A model generated the notes under the pieces. That model ran no database searches. It saw only the letters and a program-made list of their open reading frames with translations, and was not told the DNA's origin. DNA of 64,000 bases from positions 7,316,001-7,380,000 of the forward strand of contig NZ_CP015098.1 of the NCBI RefSeq assembly GCF_001611795.1, in the 5' to 3' direction. Of the stretch, positions 59,359 through 64,000 are shown in pieces; position 1 is the first letter of the stretch, and each line of letters opens with the position of its first letter. The DNA comes from Streptomyces qaidamensis (GTDB lineage: Bacteria > Actinomycetota > Actinomycetes > Streptomycetales > Streptomycetaceae). The position numbers and the translations under genes were made by a program.

Positions 59359-59391
59359 CTGAAGTATCTGCCTAGGCTCATGCGACTTCAG
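59359..59391. promoter_or_regulatory. Inverted repeat upstream of the halogenase
   Basis: CTGAAGT and ACTTCAG arms, 19-bp spacer, 36 bp before the halogenase start. It may be an operator or mRNA structure. Confidence 0.3.
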
Positions 59392-59426
59392 CTCATCAAT
59401 TGACGGGCGACCGGGGAGAGAATCGC

Positions 59427-60974
59427 GTGCTGAAAAAAGTTGTGATCGTCGGGGGCGGCACGGCCGGGTGGATGACCGCCGCATATCTGCGCGCCGCGTT
59501 CGGAGAGCGCATTTCCGTAACGGTGGTGGAATCCAAGAGGATCAAGACGATCGGGGTCGGAGAGGCGACTTTCAGCACGGTACGGCACTTCTTCAGCTAT
59601 CTGGGGCTGCCGGAGAACGTATGGATGCCCCGGTGCAATGCCACGTACAAACTGGGAATCCGGTTCGAGAACTGGCGGCGTAAGGGGCATTACTTCTACC
59701 ACCCCTTCGAGCGGCTGCGGAAGGTGGACGGGTTCCCGATCACCGACTGGTGGCTGGACCGCAGGACCGGCGACCGGTTCGACCAGGACGTGTTCCTCAT
59801 GGCAGCGATCTGTGACGCCGAGCGCTCGCCCCGCCACCTGGACGGGACGCTGTTCGAGCAGGAGTTCAAGGAGCGGGGCGACAGCGAGGCCGAGCGGAGC
59901 ACGCTCGCCGAGCAGGACACGCAGTTCCCGTACGCCTACCAGTTCGACGCCAGCCTGCTCGCCGAGTTCCTCACCGAGTACGCCACCGAGCGGGGCGCCC
60001 GGCACATCGAGGACGACGTCGTGGAGGTCGCACAGGACGAGCGCGGCTTCATCAGCGCCGTACGGACGCGGGAGCACGGGGACGTCGAGGGCGATCTGTT
60101 CGTCGACTGCACCGGGTTCCGCGGGCTGCTGATCAACCAGACGCTGGACGTGCCCTTCCAGTCGTTCCAGGACATGCTGCCCAACGACAGCGCCGTCGCG
60201 CTGCGCGTGCCCGTGGACATGGAGCAGCGCGGGCTGCGGCCGTGCACGACGGCGACGGCACAGGACGCCGGGTGGATCTGGACCATCCCGCTCTTCGGGC
60301 GGGTCGGGACCGGCTACGTGTACGCGAGCGACTACACCACGCCGGAGGAGGCGGAGCGCACGCTCCGGGAGTTCGCGGGCCCCGGCGCGGAGGGCCTCGA
60401 GGCCAACCACATCAAGATGCGGGTGGGCCGCAGCCGTTCGTCGTGGGTCAAGAACTGCGTCGCCATCGGGCTGTCCAGCGGGTTCGTCGAGCCGCTGGAG
60501 TCCACGGGCATCTTCTTCATCCAGCAGGGCATCGAGGAGCTGGTCAAGCACTTCCCGGACGAGAGCTGGGACCCGGGCGTCCAGGCCTCGTACAACCGTA
60601 CGGTCGCGGACGCCATCGACGGTGTACGGGAGTTCCTCGTCCTGCACTACCGGTGCGCCGCCCGCGCCGACAACGACTACTGGCGTGACGCCAAGAAGCG
60701 CGTCCTGCCCGACGGGCTGGCCGAGCGGCTGGAGATCTGGAAGAGCCGCACGCCGACCGCCGAGAACATCTACCCGCACTACCACGGCTTCGAGGCGTAC
60801 TCCTACCACGCCATGCTGCTGGGCCTCGGCGGACTGGAGCTGCGGCCGCCGGCCGCGCTGCGCCTGATGGACGGCGCAGGCGCGGAGCGGGAGTTCCAGA
60901 TGCTGCGCGACCAGTCCAAGGAACTCGTGTCGCGGCTGCCCAGCCAGTACGAGTACCTCGCCCAGATGCACTGA
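59427..60974 (+). CDS. FAD-dependent tryptophan halogenase, PyrH-like (probably 5-position)
   Basis: 515 aa from GTG 59427, chosen because GGGGAGAG lies 6 bp upstream (ATG 59400 lacks an RBS). It has the FAD motif GGGTAG at 9-14, catalytic Lys75 in YKLGIRFENW, the WxWxIP motif at 283-288 and Glu355 in FVEPLESTGIFF. The similarity from memory to PyrH (tryptophan 5-halogenase of pyrroindomycin synthesis), including Lys75 numbering and the FPYAYQFDA segment, is closer than to PrnA or RebH (7-halogenases). It would chlorinate free tryptophan using FADH2, chloride and O2. First gene of a putative biosynthetic cluster. Confidence 0.93.
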   Translation: MLKKVVIVGGGTAGWMTAAYLRAAFGERISVTVVESKRIKTIGVGEATFSTVRHFFSYLGLPENVWMPRCNATYKLGIRFENWRRKGHYFYHPFERLRKVDGFPITDWWLDRRTGDRFDQDVFLMAAICDAERSPRHLDGTLFEQEFKERGDSEAERSTLAEQDTQFPYAYQFDASLLAEFLTEYATERGARHIEDDVVEVAQDERGFISAVRTREHGDVEGDLFVDCTGFRGLLINQTLDVPFQSFQDMLPNDSAVALRVPVDMEQRGLRPCTTATAQDAGWIWTIPLFGRVGTGYVYASDYTTPEEAERTLREFAGPGAEGLEANHIKMRVGRSRSSWVKNCVAIGLSSGFVEPLESTGIFFIQQGIEELVKHFPDESWDPGVQASYNRTVADAIDGVREFLVLHYRCAARADNDYWRDAKKRVLPDGLAERLEIWKSRTPTAENIYPHYHGFEAYSYHAMLLGLGGLELRPPAALRLMDGAGAEREFQMLRDQSKELVSRLPSQYEYLAQMH

Positions 60975-60984
60975 CGGGGCGGAC

Positions 60985-62244
60985 GTGGAGACCATTCCGT
61001 ACGGTCCGACCGTCCTCACGCTCGCCGTCGTCGTGCCCGCGACGCTGCTCGGGCGGCGGGCAGCCCGGCTGCTGCGGCAGCCGGGGATCGTCGGCGAGAT
61101 CATGGCGTGCCTGCTGGCCGGAGGGCTGCTCGCCGCGGCCTTCGGCCCGTGGCCGCACGACGTGGAGGGATGGCGGCTGCTGGAGACGGCCGGTCATCTG
61201 GGGCTCGCGCTGTTCCTGGTGAAGGCCGTCCACGAGATCCGCGGCGGAACCGCGGGACGGCAGTCCGGCCGGGCCCTGCTGTGGACCGCGGCGGGCTCCG
61301 CGCTGCTGCCGATGGCCTGCGGGGCGCTGTTCGCCCTCTGGGTGCTGCACAGCGGCGACCCCGCCCTGCAGGGCGACGCGCCCGCCGGGGTGCTGGTGCT
61401 GATGCTGGCGATCTCCCTGGCCGTGACAGCGGTGCCGGTGCTGGCCGGCATCCTGGAGGACCGGGACCTGCAGCACACCCCGACCGGGCGGCTCGCGATG
61501 GCGGTCGCCGTCACCATCGACGCCGTCACCTGGGGGCTGCTGGCGATCGCCGTCGGCATCGCCTCCGGAGGCGGCCGGACGACCCCGTACGCGGTGTTCG
61601 TGGCCGGGCTGCTGCTGGCGTGGGCGGTGCGCCGCGCGGCCGGCAGCGGACCCGCCCTCGCCTGGGCCGGCCGGGTCGGCCCGGCGGTGCCGGTGGCGGT
61701 CATCGCCGTGGTGGCCGCCGGCACCGCGCTGGGCACCGCACGGCTGGGACTCACCGACGTGCTCGGTGCCGTCCTGGTCGCCCTGGCCCTCCCCGCCGAC
61801 GGCGAGGACGGCGTGTGGACCCGTGCCGCCAGGACCGTCGGAGGCTGGGGCAGGGCCGTCCTGCCGTTGCTGTTCACGGTGACGGGCGTGGGCCTCGGGG
61901 CCGAGCCGCTCGGCACCTTCTCCGGCACGGCCGTGCTGCTCGCTCTGGCGCTGGCCATGGCCGGGAAGCTCGTGGGCAGCTACCTCGGGGCGTGGCTGGG
62001 CGGGCGCTCCCGCCGGACCCGCCTGCAGCTGGCCGCGCTGCTCAACGCCCGCGGCCTGACGGAGATAGCCGTCCTCCAGATCGGCTATCAGGCGGGCATC
62101 CTCGCCCCCGCCCTGTACCTCGCACTGGTCGTCATGGCGCTCGTCACGACGGCACTCAGCGGCCCGCTGCTGTGGGCCATCGATCGGCGTGTCCCCGCCG
62201 CCACCATGGCCGGGGCACCGCCCGCGACCCCGAACGGGCGGTGA
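60985..62244 (+). CDS. CPA2-type cation/proton antiporter
   Basis: 419 aa from GTG. About 12 transmembrane helices, with VGEIMACLLAGGLLAA and LGLALFLVKAVHEI near the N-terminus, VTAVPVLAGILEDRD and the central Asp in AVTIDAVTWGLLAI. It lacks the RCK domain of Kef channels. RebU-type antiporters with this fold accompany halogenase genes in rebeccamycin-like clusters, where export or self-resistance is proposed. It starts 10 bp after the halogenase stop and overlaps the flavin reductase (GTGA). Confidence 0.9.
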   Translation: METIPYGPTVLTLAVVVPATLLGRRAARLLRQPGIVGEIMACLLAGGLLAAAFGPWPHDVEGWRLLETAGHLGLALFLVKAVHEIRGGTAGRQSGRALLWTAAGSALLPMACGALFALWVLHSGDPALQGDAPAGVLVLMLAISLAVTAVPVLAGILEDRDLQHTPTGRLAMAVAVTIDAVTWGLLAIAVGIASGGGRTTPYAVFVAGLLLAWAVRRAAGSGPALAWAGRVGPAVPVAVIAVVAAGTALGTARLGLTDVLGAVLVALALPADGEDGVWTRAARTVGGWGRAVLPLLFTVTGVGLGAEPLGTFSGTAVLLALALAMAGKLVGSYLGAWLGGRSRRTRLQLAALLNARGLTEIAVLQIGYQAGILAPALYLALVVMALVTTALSGPLLWAIDRRVPAATMAGAPPATPNGR

Positions 62245-62789
62245 AACACATGGACGCCATCTCAACCCCCGGTGAACTGCGCGGCCCTGTCTCCGAGGCG
62301 ATGTCGCCGCGATTCCGCGCGTTCATGGCCGGGTTCCCCACCGGGGTCGCCGTCGTCACGGCCGTGGATCCGGGTGAGGACCGCCCCTGGGGCATGACCT
62401 GCTCCTCGCTGTGCAGCGTGGCCGTCGACCCGCCGACGCTGCTGGTCGGGATGCGGGTGGGCAGCCCCACCCTGGACGCGGTCCTGGGCAGCGGCGCGTT
62501 CGCCGTGAACCTGCTGCACACCGCCGGGCGGCCCACCGCGGAGCGGTTCGCCTCCGGCGCGCAGGACCGTTTCCACGCGACGGCGTGGGACTTCCCCGAC
62601 GGAGCCGCGGGACCCCATCTGACGAAGGACGCCCACTCCGTGGCCGACTGCGCCGTCGCCCGCACCGTACGGGTGGGGGGACAGCGCATCGTGTTCGGGG
62701 AGGTGGTGCGCCTGACCGAGTTCGGCGACGCACTCCCGCTGCTCTACGGACGCCGCAGGTTCGCGTCCTGGCCCCCCGACGCCGGCTGA
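62241..62789 (+). CDS. NAD(P)H:flavin oxidoreductase (halogenase partner)
   Basis: 182 aa (GTG 62241, or ATG 62250). Flavin-reductase-like FMN-binding split barrel: FPTGVAVVTAVD, WGMTCSSLCSVAVDPPTLLV, SGAFAVNLLH, and HSVADCAVARTVRVGGQRIVF. It supplies the FADH2 needed by the halogenase, as RebF does for RebH. Translationally coupled to the antiporter gene. Its 3' end overlaps the convergent DAHP synthase gene by 46 bp. Confidence 0.92.
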   Translation: MKHMDAISTPGELRGPVSEAMSPRFRAFMAGFPTGVAVVTAVDPGEDRPWGMTCSSLCSVAVDPPTLLVGMRVGSPTLDAVLGSGAFAVNLLHTAGRPTAERFASGAQDRFHATAWDFPDGAAGPHLTKDAHSVADCAVARTVRVGGQRIVFGEVVRLTEFGDALPLLYGRRRFASWPPDAG

Positions 62790-64000
62790 GCGTCCCGCCG
62801 CCCGATGGCCGCGGTCGCGTCCCGCCCGGTGGTCTCCCCCGCGTCCCGCAGCATCTCCGCGACCAGGAACGCCAGGTCCAGGGACTGGCTGTGGTTCAGG
62901 CGCGGGTCGCAGGCCGACGTGTAGTCGCGCGGCAGGTCCTCGACGCCCATGGCCCGGCCGCCGCCCAGGCACTCCGTCACATCGTCCCCGGTGAGCTCCA
63001 GATGCAGCCCGCCGGGGCGGCTGCCCAGGGACCGGTGCACCTCGAAGAAGCCGCGCACCTCGTCCAGCACGTCGTCGAAGCGACGCGTCTTGTGCCCGCC
63101 GGCGCTGAATGTGTTGCCGTGCATCGGGTCCGTCAGCCAGCAGGCTTTGACCTCGTTGCCGGCGGCCTTCTCCACCAGGACGGGCAGCAGATCGCGTACC
63201 CGGTCCCGGCCCATCCGCACCACGAACGACAGACGGCCCGCGGTCCGGTCCGGGTCGAGCCGGTCGGCGTACGCCATCAGCTCGTCCGGGGTGGTGGATG
63301 GGCCCAGCTTGACCGCGACCGGGTTGGCGATCCGGGAGAAGAACTCCACGTGAGCGCCCGCCGGGTCACGGGTGCGCTCGCCGATCCACAGCAGATGGGC
63401 CCCGGCCGAGTACACCCGGCCGGATTCCCGCTCCACCCGGGTCAGCGCCGCCTCGTAGTCCAGCAGCAGCCCCTCGTGACTGGTGAAGAACTCCGTCGTG
63501 CGCAGCTGCCGCGGGTCCACCCCGCAGGCGTGCATGAAGGCCAGCGTCCGGTCGATCTCGCCGGCCAGCCGCTCGTACCGGGCGGCCGCGGGCGTGTCCG
63601 TCAGAAACCCGCGGTTCCAGCTCTGGACCTGGTGCAGGTCGGCCGAGCCGCCGTGGGAGAAGGCGCGGACCAGGTTGAGCGTGGCCGCCGACGTCTCGTA
63701 GGCGGTACGCAGCCGCGCCGGGTCGGGACGGCGTGACTCCGGCGCGAACTCGAGGCCGTTGACCGCGTCGCCGAAGTACGACGGCAGCGTGACGGCGTCC
63801 CGCGTCTCGGTGCGGCTGGACCGGGGCTTGGCGAACTGCCCGGCCATCCGGCCGACCTTGACGACCGGGACCGAGGCCCCGTGGGTGAGGACCAGCGCCA
63901 TCTGCAGCATCGTCCTCAGCGTGCCCTGCACGGCATCGGCGGTGGACCCGGCGAAGGTCTCCGCGCAGTCGCCGCCCTGGAGCACGAACGCCTCCCCGCG
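62744..64000 (-). CDS. Class II DAHP synthase (3' part; 5' end outside window)
   Basis: 418 residues visible. The frame is still open at the window edge and reads EAFVLQGGDCAETFAG, the class II motif with the metal-binding Cys. SVPVVKVGRMAGQFAKPRS, GEVEFF-type segments (HVEFFSRIANPVAVKLGPST), WLTDPMHGNTF and LNHSQSLDLAFLVAEML confirm the family. It makes DAHP from PEP and erythrose 4-phosphate, the first step of the shikimate pathway. A copy beside a tryptophan halogenase suggests a boosted aromatic precursor supply for a secondary metabolite. Confidence 0.94.
   Translation of the reverse strand, partial: RGEAFVLQGGDCAETFAGSTADAVQGTLRTMLQMALVLTHGASVPVVKVGRMAGQFAKPRSSRTETRDAVTLPSYFGDAVNGLEFAPESRRPDPARLRTAYETSAATLNLVRAFSHGGSADLHQVQSWNRGFLTDTPAAARYERLAGEIDRTLAFMHACGVDPRQLRTTEFFTSHEGLLLDYEAALTRVERESGRVYSAGAHLLWIGERTRDPAGAHVEFFSRIANPVAVKLGPSTTPDELMAYADRLDPDRTAGRLSFVVRMGRDRVRDLLPVLVEKAAGNEVKACWLTDPMHGNTFSAGGHKTRRFDDVLDEVRGFFEVHRSLGSRPGGLHLELTGDDVTECLGGGRAMGVEDLPRDYTSACDPRLNHSQSLDLAFLVAEMLRDAGETTGRDATAAIGRRDAQPASGGQDANLRRP

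Overview
The window is high-GC actinobacterial DNA, almost certainly a Streptomyces chromosome. Signs are the strong GC bias at third codon positions, many GTG starts, frequent ATGA/GTGA stop-start overlaps, and typical Streptomyces families (SWIM protein behind an SNF2 helicase, RNase Sa-type RNase, DUF1469/DUF3618/DUF4235 cluster, SpoIIE phosphatase). The order malate synthase, nucleotidyltransferase, DUF5955, IclR regulator, allantoinase, allantoicase is the one I recall from S. coelicolor.

Layout. 0-25.2 kb looks like core chromosome. It holds a histidine-kinase tail, a TAXI lipoprotein, a scar with dehydratase and integrase remnants, a HipA-like kinase with a SelT/W/H protein, and the purine/allantoin block (aceB, NTP transferase, allR, allB, alc) carrying three matching TTCC-n7-GGAA boxes. 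After these come an SDR, a secreted RNase, a two-component system, a Gfo/Idh/MocA oxidoreductase with GntR regulator, a ROK kinase, and an SNF2 helicase-SWIM operon preceded by a DNA-damage-type promoter.

25.2-59.2 kb is a mosaic accessory region rich in broken genes. It contains a transpeptidase, efeO-efeB without efeU, a secreted phosphoesterase under a PHO-box-like array, a cold-shock block (two csp genes, DEAD-box helicase, CBS protein, MerR gene with a long leader), and a SpoIIE phosphatase. From 41.7 to 57.7 kb there is a stress/envelope block: TatA-like, two TerD, TerB, BlaI-type repressor with M56 peptidase, LytR-CpsA-Psr protein, Spo0M and four CNNM/CorC membrane proteins. The most striking signal is a repeated operator, TCTAC-n6-GTAGA. 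Five perfect and two degenerate copies lie at the promoters of this block, including the repressor's own, each with a TAGAnn hexamer pointing at the gene. I read this as a BlaI-family envelope/metal-stress regulon. The far end of the region carries a 48-bp remnant of the 3' end of a SWIM gene, matching the tail of the intact SWIM gene at 25.15 kb, so the whole segment is bracketed by related gene tails.

59.4-64 kb is the edge of a probable biosynthetic gene cluster: a PyrH-like tryptophan halogenase, a CPA2 antiporter, a flavin reductase and, convergent, a class II DAHP synthase cut by the window end. No complete insertion sequence, tRNA, rRNA or CRISPR array was found.
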